Shown piece after piece: positions 1-5,459 of a stretch of 5,814 nt of DNA (positions are counted from its first letter, which is position 1; the number at the start of each line of letters is the position of its first letter). The position numbers were made by a program, and so were the translations under genes. The notes beneath the pieces are model-generated. The model was not told the DNA's origin. It ran no database searches and saw only the letters and a program-made list of their open reading frames with translations. Source of the DNA: Deltaproteobacteria bacterium (lineage in GTDB: Bacteria > Desulfobacterota > Anaeroferrophillalia > Anaeroferrophillales > Tharpellaceae); the NCBI GenBank assembly GCA_030595135.1, contig JAUVDU010000124.1, positions 1 through 5,814 on the forward strand. The letters are read 5' to 3'.

Positions 1-563
1 TGCTGTTCCTGACCGGGAATCTCAGCCTTTTCGATCTCTAAGCGAAAACGTTCAGCCACGCCGACCGTATCCTCAATTCCGCTATGACAAAGAACCACAA
101 ACTCTTCACCACCATAACGAGCCACGATATCACTATGTCGAGCATTGTCCAGCAAAATATTAGCCACCGTCAACAAGACTTTATCACCCGCCGGATGACC
201 ATGGGTGTCATTATAGTGCTTGAAATTATCGATGTCGATCATAATCAGGGAGAGATCACCGGGATAGCGTTTAATCCGTTCAAACTCTTCCCGTAAACGC
301 TGTTGAAAATGGCGGTGGTTATAGAGACCAGTCAAACCATCGGTAATTACCAGCTTACTTAAAACCTCCTCTTTCTCACGCAATTCAGCAATCAGAATGG
401 CCTGCTGAAAAGCTGCTTCGCGCAAGATTTCGGCGGCGCTGCGGTTACACTGGTCGGAGAGTATGCAGCTTAACTGCTCTTTCAAGATACGATTCTCTTC
501 CCGAGACAAAATCAGTTCTTTCTCCAATTCAGCCCGACTCTGTTCGACTCTATTTCCAGCCAT
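1..563 (-). CDS. Diguanylate cyclase, GGDEF domain with N-terminal coiled coil (partial, C-terminus outside window)
   Basis: Predicted to make cyclic di-GMP from two GTP in the cytoplasm. I translated the reverse strand: 187 codons are in the window and the frame stays open at position 1. Residues 1-72 are charged, rich in Glu, Leu and Arg, and look like a coiled coil; no membrane segment or sensor domain is seen. The GGDEF domain begins at about residue 73 with DGLTGLYNHRHF. Metal-binding Asp110 lies in LIMIDIDNFK, and the active loop is GGEEF at 151-155. An RxxD inhibitory site (R142, D145) sits five residues before it, so product feedback is likely. The start is uncertain. ATG at 563 has a GGAG 12 nt upstream, while an in-frame ATG at 581 lacks a Shine-Dalgarno; a stop just upstream excludes anything longer. 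It is transcribed divergently from pcnB. The domain call is firm; what signal it answers to cannot be seen. Confidence 0.93.
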   Translation of the reverse strand, partial: MAGNRVEQSRAELEKELILSREENRILKEQLSCILSDQCNRSAAEILREAAFQQAILIAELREKEEVLSKLVITDGLTGLYNHRHFQQRLREEFERIKRYPGDLSLIMIDIDNFKHYNDTHGHPAGDKVLLTVANILLDNARHSDIVARYGGEEFVVLCHSGIEDTVGVAERFRLEIEKAEIPGQEQ

Positions 564-588
564 CTTATTTATTAGCTCCATAAAAGAC

Positions 589-618
589 TTTACGTAAACA
601 GCCTATCTCTGCTATAGC
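589..618 (+). promoter_or_regulatory. Candidate promoter for pcnB-mqnA
   Basis: TTTACG (589-594) and TATAGC (613-618) are spaced 18 bp and each match four of six sigma-70 consensus positions. Transcripts would carry a leader of about 90 nt before the pcnB start. The -35 falls in the TTTACGTAAA palindrome. Weak evidence; other start sites are possible. Confidence 0.2.
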
Positions 619-641
619 CCCGTCCTGTTTACATACTGTAA
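589..641. promoter_or_regulatory. Overlapping dyad motifs in the divergent intergenic region (candidate operator)
   Basis: Between the two divergent genes lie three symmetric motifs. TTTACGTAAA (589-598) is a perfect 10-bp palindrome. TACGTAAACAG (591-601) is inverted as CTGTTTACATA (625-635), with 10 of 11 positions matching and centres about 34 bp apart. TTACA-tac-TGTAA (629-641) is a further dyad. This could be a binding region for a dimeric regulator of either gene, or a leader hairpin. The symmetry is seen directly; the regulatory role is inference, and short AT-rich dyads arise by chance. Confidence 0.3.
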
Positions 642-658
642 GGAAGACAAAAACTCAA
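630..658 (-). promoter_or_regulatory. Candidate promoter for the diguanylate cyclase gene
   Basis: On the minus strand, TTGAGT (658-653) and TATGTA (635-630) are separated by exactly 17 bp. The -35 match is fair and the -10 match is weak. The -10 would lie inside the TTACA-tac-TGTAA dyad, which would suit repression by a bound factor. Low confidence, based on the consensus only. Confidence 0.22.
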
Positions 659-716
659 CCAGTAAAACCACTTCGACAAATAATTTACCAAAAACCCTCT
701 TGATGACATCCTCTTT

Positions 717-2063
717 ATGACAGTCTCTAAAGCTACAACCAACGACCAACAAAACAGCGCACCTGAGCCAGTTATTATCCCCCGCCCGGATCACCCGATC
801 TCGCGCAAAAAAATTGCTCACAACGCCATAAAAATCCTCTACCGCCTCAAAAACAGCGGTTTTACCGCCTATCTTGCCGGCGGAGCCGTGCGCGACATAC
901 TTTTGGGACAGACCCCGGCCGACTTTGATATCGTCACTGATGCCAACCCCAAACAACTTAAAAGACTGTTCCGCAACTCGCGTATTATCGGCCGCCGCTT
1001 CCGCCTGGTTCACATCTTCTTTTATGGTCACAACCGCTCTAAGCCGCAGATTTTTGAGACCGCCACGTTTCGCCGCCCCTTCACTTTAGAGCAGGACGAC
1101 GCCGAACATATCAAGGAGCAACCGGAATTAGCTAACAACCTCTTCGGTTCTCCAGCCGAAGATGCCGGACGCCGGGACTTCACCGTTAATGCCCTTTTCT
1201 ACAATATCGCCGACTTCTCCGTTATTGATTATGTTGACGGCCTGCGGGATCTTGAGGATCGCATTATCCGCATTATCGGTGATCCGGACACCCGCTTTGC
1301 TGAAGATCCGGTGCGGATTTTACGAGCTCTTGAATTCGCCTGCCGTCTCAATTTTACGATCGACGAGGAAACCGGCAAAGGCCTTAAGGCCCAGGCCCCC
1401 GCTTTAGCTAACGTACCAGCGAGCCGCTTACGTGAAGAGTTAAGAGGTCTCTACACTAAAAAAACGACCGCCGCCCTGCTGACACTTGGTGATCACTACC
1501 AAATTAATCACCATTGGCTGCCGGAGGAGATTGCCGTTAATACGGCAGAAGCTATCCCGATCATACAACAAGTTGAAAATTTTTTCCCGCTCCATGACAA
1601 TGACAACGAACTCGAAAAAATGACGGTTATGGCCCTGATTCTGCCCGGGATTCTCAAAGAATATCCATTGGCTGATGAAATCCGCCTCAACCTGGTTCAA
1701 GATAAGGTCGAAGAGTGGTTAAAACCCATAAGTCAACGTTTAAGCCTACCTCGCTTTCAGCGGCATGCGATTAAAGATATCTTCTCCCTGCTCTACCGCT
1801 TAGGCCGAGGCGACAAACGCATTAAACAACTACTCAGCCGGGAGAATTTCTTCGCCGCCCTCTTTTTTTATGCAGTTACAACCCGGACAACCACGCCCCA
1901 GCCTGCACACTTCTCCTTCTGGTCTCAACAAACGGAACGTTTAAACCGCAATCCCGGAGCCCGGAAGCTGGATTACGGCCGCCTTTTCGGCAAACCCGAA
2001 AAAAAGAAAACCAGCAGCCCGGATAAAAGCCAAACCGAAAAACCGGCCAGAGAGCAGAAATAA
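717..2063 (+). CDS. pcnB: Poly(A) polymerase I (polynucleotide adenylyltransferase)
   Basis: Adds 3' poly(A) tails to RNA from ATP, marking transcripts for decay by exonucleases. It is a class II nucleotidyltransferase of 448 residues, close to the usual 430-470. The nucleotidyltransferase head carries YLAGGAVRDILLG (52-64) and the metal-binding DFD (Asp69, Asp71). The GRRFRLVHI block (92-100) is the feature that separates bacterial poly(A) polymerases from CCA-adding enzymes. GRRDFTVNAL (151-160) and EDPVRILRA (196-204) follow. The last 25 or so residues are Lys-rich and disordered, as expected of the RNA-binding tail. The start at 717 is the only ATG in the open frame upstream of the conserved block; it has no clear Shine-Dalgarno. 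The stop overlaps the mqnA start. A tRNA CCA-adding role is the alternative, made unlikely by the GRRF[RK]LVH motif. Confidence 0.93.
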   Translation: MTVSKATTNDQQNSAPEPVIIPRPDHPISRKKIAHNAIKILYRLKNSGFTAYLAGGAVRDILLGQTPADFDIVTDANPKQLKRLFRNSRIIGRRFRLVHIFFYGHNRSKPQIFETATFRRPFTLEQDDAEHIKEQPELANNLFGSPAEDAGRRDFTVNALFYNIADFSVIDYVDGLRDLEDRIIRIIGDPDTRFAEDPVRILRALEFACRLNFTIDEETGKGLKAQAPALANVPASRLREELRGLYTKKTTAALLTLGDHYQINHHWLPEEIAVNTAEAIPIIQQVENFFPLHDNDNELEKMTVMALILPGILKEYPLADEIRLNLVQDKVEEWLKPISQRLSLPRFQRHAIKDIFSLLYRLGRGDKRIKQLLSRENFFAALFFYAVTTRTTTPQPAHFSFWSQQTERLNRNPGARKLDYGRLFGKPEKKKTSSPDKSQTEKPAREQK

Positions 2064-2929
2064 TGCAACCGCAACTCAATCTTGGCCAGATCGACTATTT
2101 AAATTGCCGACCTCTTTACCAGCAACTGCAAGAGACCCTGGACGGCAACTCTTTCGCCTTAAAAACCGGCCATCCGACCCAGCTCAATCAAGGACTCGAA
2201 AATGGGTCAATCGACATAAGTCCGTCATCCTCAATGCTGCTGGCCGTAAGCCCCAAAAGCAGCGATTATTTTGTCCTGCCCAACATTGCCATCGCCTCAC
2301 TTTCCGAAGTTCGCAGCGTCATTCTTTTAAGTCGTCGACCATTGTCTGAACTAAACGGTTGCGACATCTCTTTAACCAGTCACTCATTGACCTCTATTTT
2401 TCTCTTAAAGATTATTCTTTTCTATTTTCAAGGACTGGCCTCAGACAAGATCACGTTCACCACGGAAGAGTTCAACCCAAACCAACCCCCGGAAGCGGCG
2501 CTTATCATCGGCGATCAGGCTTTAGAGCTCTACCATAAGCCGCCAGCCGGTTTTAGAGTCTACGATTTAGGCCGCCTCTGGCACCGGTTCACCGGCCTCC
2601 CTTTCGTCTATGCCCTCTGGATCGGCCGCAAAAAGGCTCTGGAGAAGAAAAGTCAGGCAGTCATTGATCTGCATAAACGCTTAAATAAAATTGTTACGGT
2701 GCTGCCGGAAAAACTCGCCGATCTGGCGAATCCGGCCCTGGCAAAGATGGGAAAAGAGACCACAATCACCCCATCTCAACTACTCGCCTACTGGCAGCAA
2801 GCGATCTCCTATAAACTTGATCGTCAGGCTCTTGCCGGTCTTGATCTGTTTTATCAAACCGCCAAAGATCTTGGTTTGATTGACAAAGTTCCCCAACTTG
2901 ATTTTTTCCCAAAAAATCTGAACAACTAA
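2063..2929 (+). CDS. mqnA: Chorismate dehydratase, futalosine menaquinone pathway
   Basis: Dehydrates chorismate to 3-[(1-carboxyvinyl)oxy]benzoate, the first committed step of the futalosine route to menaquinone, in the cytoplasm. The 288-residue length is usual. It has the periplasmic-binding-protein-like fold without a signal peptide. Family blocks seen are GQIDYLNCRPLY (8-19), GSIDISPSSSMLLA (48-61), SEVRSVILLS (81-90), LTSHSLTS (104-111), LIIGDQAL (148-155) and DLGRLWHRFTGLPFVYALW (168-186). Asn14 in the YLN motif is probably the active-site Asn known to matter in Streptomyces MqnA. Its ATG overlaps the pcnB TAA as TAATG, so translation is probably by reinitiation; no good Shine-Dalgarno is present. 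No other mqn gene is in the window, so the rest of the pathway must be elsewhere. The presence of mqnA argues for a menaquinone-based respiratory chain. Confidence 0.93.
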   Translation: MQPQLNLGQIDYLNCRPLYQQLQETLDGNSFALKTGHPTQLNQGLENGSIDISPSSSMLLAVSPKSSDYFVLPNIAIASLSEVRSVILLSRRPLSELNGCDISLTSHSLTSIFLLKIILFYFQGLASDKITFTTEEFNPNQPPEAALIIGDQALELYHKPPAGFRVYDLGRLWHRFTGLPFVYALWIGRKKALEKKSQAVIDLHKRLNKIVTVLPEKLADLANPALAKMGKETTITPSQLLAYWQQAISYKLDRQALAGLDLFYQTAKDLGLIDKVPQLDFFPKNLNN

Positions 2930-2936
2930 CTTGATT
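2927..2936 (+). repeat. Left copy of 10-bp direct repeat TAACTTGATT (putative target-site duplication)
   Basis: TAACTTGATT occurs here and identically at 3063-3072, bracketing the inverted-repeat structure between mqnA and gmhA. The first three bases are the mqnA stop codon. The first two bases of the right copy also belong to the 12-bp inverted repeat, so the true duplication may be 8-9 bp (ACTTGATT plus one mismatched base). Confidence 0.7.
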
Positions 2937-2937
2937 G

Positions 2938-2949
2938 TAACTATTCAGC
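2938..2949 (+). repeat. Outer inverted repeat, left arm
   Basis: TAACTATTCAGC is the exact reverse complement of GCTGAATAGTTA at 3053-3064. In RNA the two arms would form a 12-bp basal stem below the 24-bp hairpin. Confidence 0.8.
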
Positions 2950-2984
2950 GTAAGTAAAGAAGTACCGTATATTGATGAATTTCA

Positions 2985-3046
2985 GTAAATTCAGGGGACA
3001 TAACCCGATTCTCCGAAGGAAATCGGGTTATGTCCCCTGAATTTGC
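2985..3046. repeat. Perfect 24-bp inverted repeat forming a long hairpin
   Basis: The left arm at 2987-3010 starts AAATTCAGGGGACATAACCC. The right arm at 3021-3044 is its exact reverse complement over all 24 bases. The loop at 3011-3020 contains TCC-GAA-GGA, which can pair with one bulged C. A G-U and a G-C pair can extend the base to 2985 and 3046. There is no T-run after the stem, so it is a poor intrinsic terminator. In RNA it could still stabilise the mqnA 3' end or slow read-through into gmhA. The GGGGACAT...ATGTCCCC palindrome resembles REP-type repeats that I recall as frequent near REP-associated tyrosine transposases; that link is from memory and not shown here. Confidence 0.85.
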
Positions 3047-3052
3047 GAGTTA

Positions 3053-3064
3053 GCTGAATAGTTA
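3053..3064 (+). repeat. Outer inverted repeat, right arm
   Basis: GCTGAATAGTTA pairs exactly with 2938-2949. Its last two bases overlap the right copy of the direct repeat. Confidence 0.8.
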
Positions 3065-3072
3065 ACTTGATT
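3063..3072 (+). repeat. Right copy of 10-bp direct repeat TAACTTGATT
   Basis: Identical to 2927-2936. Collapsing the two copies and removing the sequence between them would leave mqnA and gmhA about 39 bp apart, a spacing in keeping with the rest of the gene string. Confidence 0.7.
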
Positions 3073-3095
3073 TCAAAACTTTTATAGGATACATA
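3067..3095 (+). promoter_or_regulatory. Very weak candidate promoter ahead of gmhA
   Basis: TTGATT (3067-3072) and TACATA (3090-3095) are 17 bp apart, but the -10 is poor and would give an almost leaderless gmhA transcript. The TATAGG at 3083-3088 lacks a suitably spaced -35. The nearest purine-rich ribosome-binding match, AGGA at 3086-3089, is 15 nt from the ATG, which is long. gmhA may depend on read-through from upstream or on an unrecognised promoter. Confidence 0.12.
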
Positions 3096-3104
3096 AAAAA
3101 GCAT

Positions 3105-3686
3105 ATGGATAAACCAACATTTACCCCATTAATCGAAGCCTCGACCCAATTGCAGGAACTCTTAACCACGGTTTGCAACAACTGCGGCCCGGCTCTGGAA
3201 GAAGCGGTCAAAACTTGCTGTTCAGCCTTGCAACAAGGGAAAAAGATTCTCTTTTTCGGCAATGGCGGCAGTGCCACCCAGGCTCAACATCTGGCGGCCG
3301 AACTGATCAACCGTTTTCTACTTGACCGGCGGCCGCTGGCCGCCCTGGCTCTAACTTGTGACTCAGCCGTGGTCACCTCAATTGCCAACGACTACTCTTT
3401 TTCCGAACTTTTTGTCCGCCAGCTTGAAGGTCTCGGCCAAGCCGGAGATATCGCCATAGCTCTGACCACCAGCGGGACTTCGGCAAATATTATTGCCGGT
3501 CTAAAACGAGCCCGAGAACTAAAAATGACGACCATCGGCCTCCTCGGCCGTGACGGCGGCGACTGCCTTGAACTTTGTGATATAGCTCTCTTAGTACCCA
3601 GTACCAACACCGCCCGCATCCAGGAAATTCACCTTCTTTTAGGTCACCTGCTCTGCGGCCTAGTCGAAAAGAAAATGGTTTTATGA
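3105..3686 (+). CDS. gmhA: Sedoheptulose 7-phosphate (phosphoheptose) isomerase
   Basis: Converts sedoheptulose 7-phosphate to D-glycero-D-manno-heptose 7-phosphate, the first step toward the ADP-heptose used in the lipopolysaccharide inner core. It is a cytoplasmic SIS-domain enzyme and a tetramer in known homologues. It has 193 residues against 192 in E. coli. The sugar-phosphate motif FGNGGSA is at 51-57 and TTSGTSAN at 121-128. The zinc and catalytic residues His62, Glu66, Gln173 and His181 are all present, offset by one from E. coli, which favours a working isomerase over the DiaA-type SIS paralogue that lacks them. The start at 3105 is the only ATG in the frame after the stop at 3063; the ribosome-binding site is weak. 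It ends one base before the DHS-like gene. No other heptose gene (hldE, gmhB) is visible. Confidence 0.92.
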   Translation: MDKPTFTPLIEASTQLQELLTTVCNNCGPALEEAVKTCCSALQQGKKILFFGNGGSATQAQHLAAELINRFLLDRRPLAALALTCDSAVVTSIANDYSFSELFVRQLEGLGQAGDIAIALTTSGTSANIIAGLKRARELKMTTIGLLGRDGGDCLELCDIALLVPSTNTARIQEIHLLLGHLLCGLVEKKMVL

Positions 3687-3687
3687 A

Positions 3688-4632
3688 ATGGAAAATATTG
3701 AGCTCGACAAAAGCAAACTGACCACCTACCCGCTGGCATCGCGCCCGAGCAAAGTCAGTGTAAATCATTTTGCGAGAAAACTGACCGGAAAAGAGAGCGT
3801 TGCCGGTCTGCTTGATAAATTGCCCGGCTTTCTCGCCGCCGATGACTTGAAAAGTGTCATCGGAGCTATTGTTTCAGCCCACCAACGACAGCGCCCCATC
3901 CTGCTCGGCATGGGCGCCCATGTCATCAAGGTGGGACTGACACCGCTGCTTTTACAACTCCTTGAAAAAGGCGTGTTGACCGGCATAGCCCTCAACGGAG
4001 CCGGGATTATCCACGACTTTGAACTCGCTTATGCGGGCCACACCTCGGAAGAGGTCGCCGACGGCATAACCGGCGGCAATTTCGGCATGGCCCAGGAGAC
4101 CGGTGAACTTTTAAATCGAGCCATCTTGCTCGGAGACCGGGAGGGCCTTGGCTTAGGGGCTGCCATTGGCCGGATGATCTGGGAAGAGAAACTACCGCAT
4201 CGTGAATTGAGCCTTTTAGGACAATGTTATCGCATGCAGATTCCGGTCACCGTCCATGTCGCTATCGGTACCGATATCATTCATATGCATGCGGCCGCCG
4301 ACGGAGCCGCTATCGGTCGCACCAGTTTAAGGGATTTTGATAAATTCTGTAACCTGGTGGCTCAACTTGAAGATGGCGTTTACATCAATCTCGGTTCGGC
4401 CGTAATTCTGCCCGAGGTTTTCCTAAAAGCGATCTCACTGGTTCGTAACCTCGGACATCAAGTCAATAATCTGACCACCGTCAACATGGATTTCAACCGC
4501 CACTACCGATCTTTTGAAAATGTCGTCAAACGACCGACCCTCGGCAGTGGCCAAGGCTACCAACTTATCGGCCACCATGAAATTATGTTCCCCCTGTTGG
4601 TTGCGGGAATTTTGGCCCAACTTGATGATTGA
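3688..4632 (+). CDS. Deoxyhypusine synthase-like protein of unknown function
   Basis: The 314-residue protein appears to have the deoxyhypusine synthase (DHS) fold, a Rossmann-like NAD-binding enzyme. Resemblances to DHS, recalled from the human sequence, are: ILLGMGAHVIKVGL (71-84) near the N-terminal strand-loop; GVLTGIALNGAGIIHDFE (95-112) in place of the TTAGGVEED region; IPVTVHVAIGTDIIHMH (185-201) in place of the IPVFSPALTDGSLGDM region; and a C-terminal IMFPLLVAGILAQLDD, close to DHS LVFPLLVAETFAQ. Lys281 in VVKRPTLGSG may match the catalytic Lys of DHS if a two-residue insertion is allowed; an ungapped alignment puts Pro there. Bacteria lack eIF5A, so true hypusine formation is not expected. 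A polyamine-type (homospermidine-synthase-like) or unknown aminobutyl or NAD-dependent reaction is possible. It starts one base after gmhA with no Shine-Dalgarno, suggesting coupled translation. No signal peptide or membrane segment is seen. Confidence 0.75.
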   Translation: MENIELDKSKLTTYPLASRPSKVSVNHFARKLTGKESVAGLLDKLPGFLAADDLKSVIGAIVSAHQRQRPILLGMGAHVIKVGLTPLLLQLLEKGVLTGIALNGAGIIHDFELAYAGHTSEEVADGITGGNFGMAQETGELLNRAILLGDREGLGLGAAIGRMIWEEKLPHRELSLLGQCYRMQIPVTVHVAIGTDIIHMHAAADGAAIGRTSLRDFDKFCNLVAQLEDGVYINLGSAVILPEVFLKAISLVRNLGHQVNNLTTVNMDFNRHYRSFENVVKRPTLGSGQGYQLIGHHEIMFPLLVAGILAQLDD

Positions 4633-4636
4633 ATAA

Positions 4637-4641
4637 AAGGA
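4637..4641 (+). promoter_or_regulatory. Ribosome-binding site of proC
   Basis: AAGGA lies 7 nt before the ATG at 4649. It is the clearest Shine-Dalgarno in the window and fixes the proC start. Confidence 0.8.
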
Positions 4642-4648
4642 AAAAACA

Positions 4649-5458
4649 ATGGATCTATCGACCTACCGTATCGGCATTATCGGCGGCGGCAATATGGGTA
4701 AGGCCATCATCAAAGGCCTGCTCACAGCCCCTGAAAGCCCGACCCTCTTAACCTGGGATGCAGCAAGTGACTGCCGCAAGCTATTAAAGGAGGAGTTGCA
4801 AGTTCCGCTGGCCCAAGATAACCGGAAGCTTGTTTTAAACAGTGATATTATTATTCTCGCCGTCAAACCGCAAATCATCGATCCGGTGATGAACGAGATC
4901 GCAACCTCACTAACAGCCGACAAGCTGCTCATCTCAATCGCTGCCGGAGTACCCTGCAAACGTCTTGAGAAACCATTACAAAACCCGGTTCCGACAATTC
5001 GCATTATGCCCAACACCCCGGCCCTGATTAACCGGGGCATCTCAGCGATTGCGGCCGGCTCCCATGCTCAAGAAAAGCACTTGGAAATCACCCAAACCAT
5101 ATTTTCCTGCCTGGGCGAAACCGCCCTGGTTCCGGAAAACGCAATGGACATGGTAACCGCCGTCTCCGGCAGCGGGCCGGCCTACGTTTTCCTGGTTATT
5201 GAAGCTCTGCTTGATGCCGCCGTTGGTCTCGGTCTGGCCCGAGATTTAGCTCGTAAACTGGTGATTGAAACCGTTCTCGGCTCAACTGAACTACTCAAAG
5301 AGAGCGGTAAACATCCAATGGAATTAAAGGATATGGTGACTTCGCCCGGCGGCACCACGATTGCGGGCCTGGCTGAACTCGAAAAAAACGGCCTCCGCCA
5401 CGCCTTCAACGAAGCCTTAAAAAGTGCCTGCAAACGTTCGCAGGATTTAGGTAAATAA
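4649..5458 (+). CDS. proC: Pyrroline-5-carboxylate reductase
   Basis: Reduces 1-pyrroline-5-carboxylate to L-proline with NAD(P)H, the last step of proline synthesis, in the cytoplasm. It has 269 residues, the same as E. coli ProC. The N-terminal Rossmann motif GIIGGGNMG (9-17) is followed by ILAVKPQ (69-75) and RIMPNTPA (118-125). The C-terminal helical dimerisation domain carries [11 protein letters not shown] (171-181) and the ProC signature [14 protein letters not shown] (228-241). All expected landmarks are present. The start follows the DHS-like stop by 16 bp. The stop is one base before nadA, and the nadA ribosome-binding site lies inside its last codons. Confidence 0.96.
   Translation: MDLSTYRIGIIGGGNMGKAIIKGLLTAPESPTLLTWDAASDCRKLLKEELQVPLAQDNRKLVLNSDIIILAVKPQIIDPVMNEIATSLTADKLLISIAAGVPCKRLEKPLQNPVPTIRIMPNTPALINRGISAIAAGSHAQEKHLEITQTIFSCLGETALVPENAMDMVTAVSGSGPAYVFLVIEALLDAAVGLGLARDLARKLVIETVLGSTELLKESGKHPMELKDMVTSPGGTTIAGLAELEKNGLRHAFNEALKSACKRSQDLGK
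5449..5452 (+). promoter_or_regulatory. Ribosome-binding site of nadA inside the proC 3' end
   Basis: AGGT lies 7 nt before the ATG at 5460. It is a modest match, but it is well placed and supports translation start at 5460. Confidence 0.5.
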
Positions 5459-5459
5459 C

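Larger units (their letters stand above)
2938..3064. mobile_element. Candidate short non-autonomous element (MITE/REP-like), 127 bp, no coding capacity
   Basis: The unit is bounded by a perfect 12-bp terminal inverted repeat: TAACTATTCAGC at 2938-2949 and GCTGAATAGTTA at 3053-3064. It is flanked outside by the direct repeat at 2927-2936 and 3063-3072. Inside lies a perfect 24-bp palindrome. It encodes no protein. Together these fit a small mobile element inserted at the mqnA stop codon, leaving the mqnA product intact. Ending both repeats in TAAC is also consistent with a chance overlap of motifs. Which transposase family would move it cannot be told; IS200/IS605-type REP elements do not normally make target duplications, so the inner palindrome and outer repeats could have separate origins. 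Confidence 0.5.

Noticed and set aside
84..296. A plus-strand open frame of 70 codons opposite the diguanylate cyclase.
   Set aside because: It is antisense to the GGDEF domain core, including the GGEEF loop, which is clearly the coding strand.
612..1031. A 139-codon open frame on the minus strand overlapping the pcnB start.
   Set aside because: It is antisense to the conserved pcnB nucleotidyltransferase domain, has no recognisable family features, and is explained by the codon structure of pcnB.
717..2063. The nucleotidyltransferase as a tRNA CCA-adding enzyme.
   Set aside because: The GRRFRLVHI block, the basic C-terminal tail and the close match to the E. coli PcnB block order favour poly(A) polymerase.
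2985..3046. The long hairpin as a Rho-independent terminator for mqnA.
   Set aside because: The stem is very stable, but it is followed by GCGAGTTAG rather than a T-run on the plus strand. On the minus strand it is likewise not followed by a run of T. A barrier or stabiliser role remains possible.
3490..3768. A minus-strand open frame of 92 codons across the end of gmhA and the start of the DHS-like gene.
   Set aside because: Both plus-strand genes here have clear family motifs. The antisense frame has low-complexity Arg and Gly-rich content typical of a shadow frame.
4267..4298. A dense run of six-base and eight-base palindromes (GGTACC, GATATC, CATATG, ATGCAT, GCATGC, GCGGCCGC) that looks like a cloning polylinker.
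   Set aside because: It lies in frame inside the DHS-like gene and encodes the block IGTDIIHMHAAADG, which fits the surrounding protein. The flanking reading frame is uninterrupted, so it is chance codon choice rather than vector sequence.
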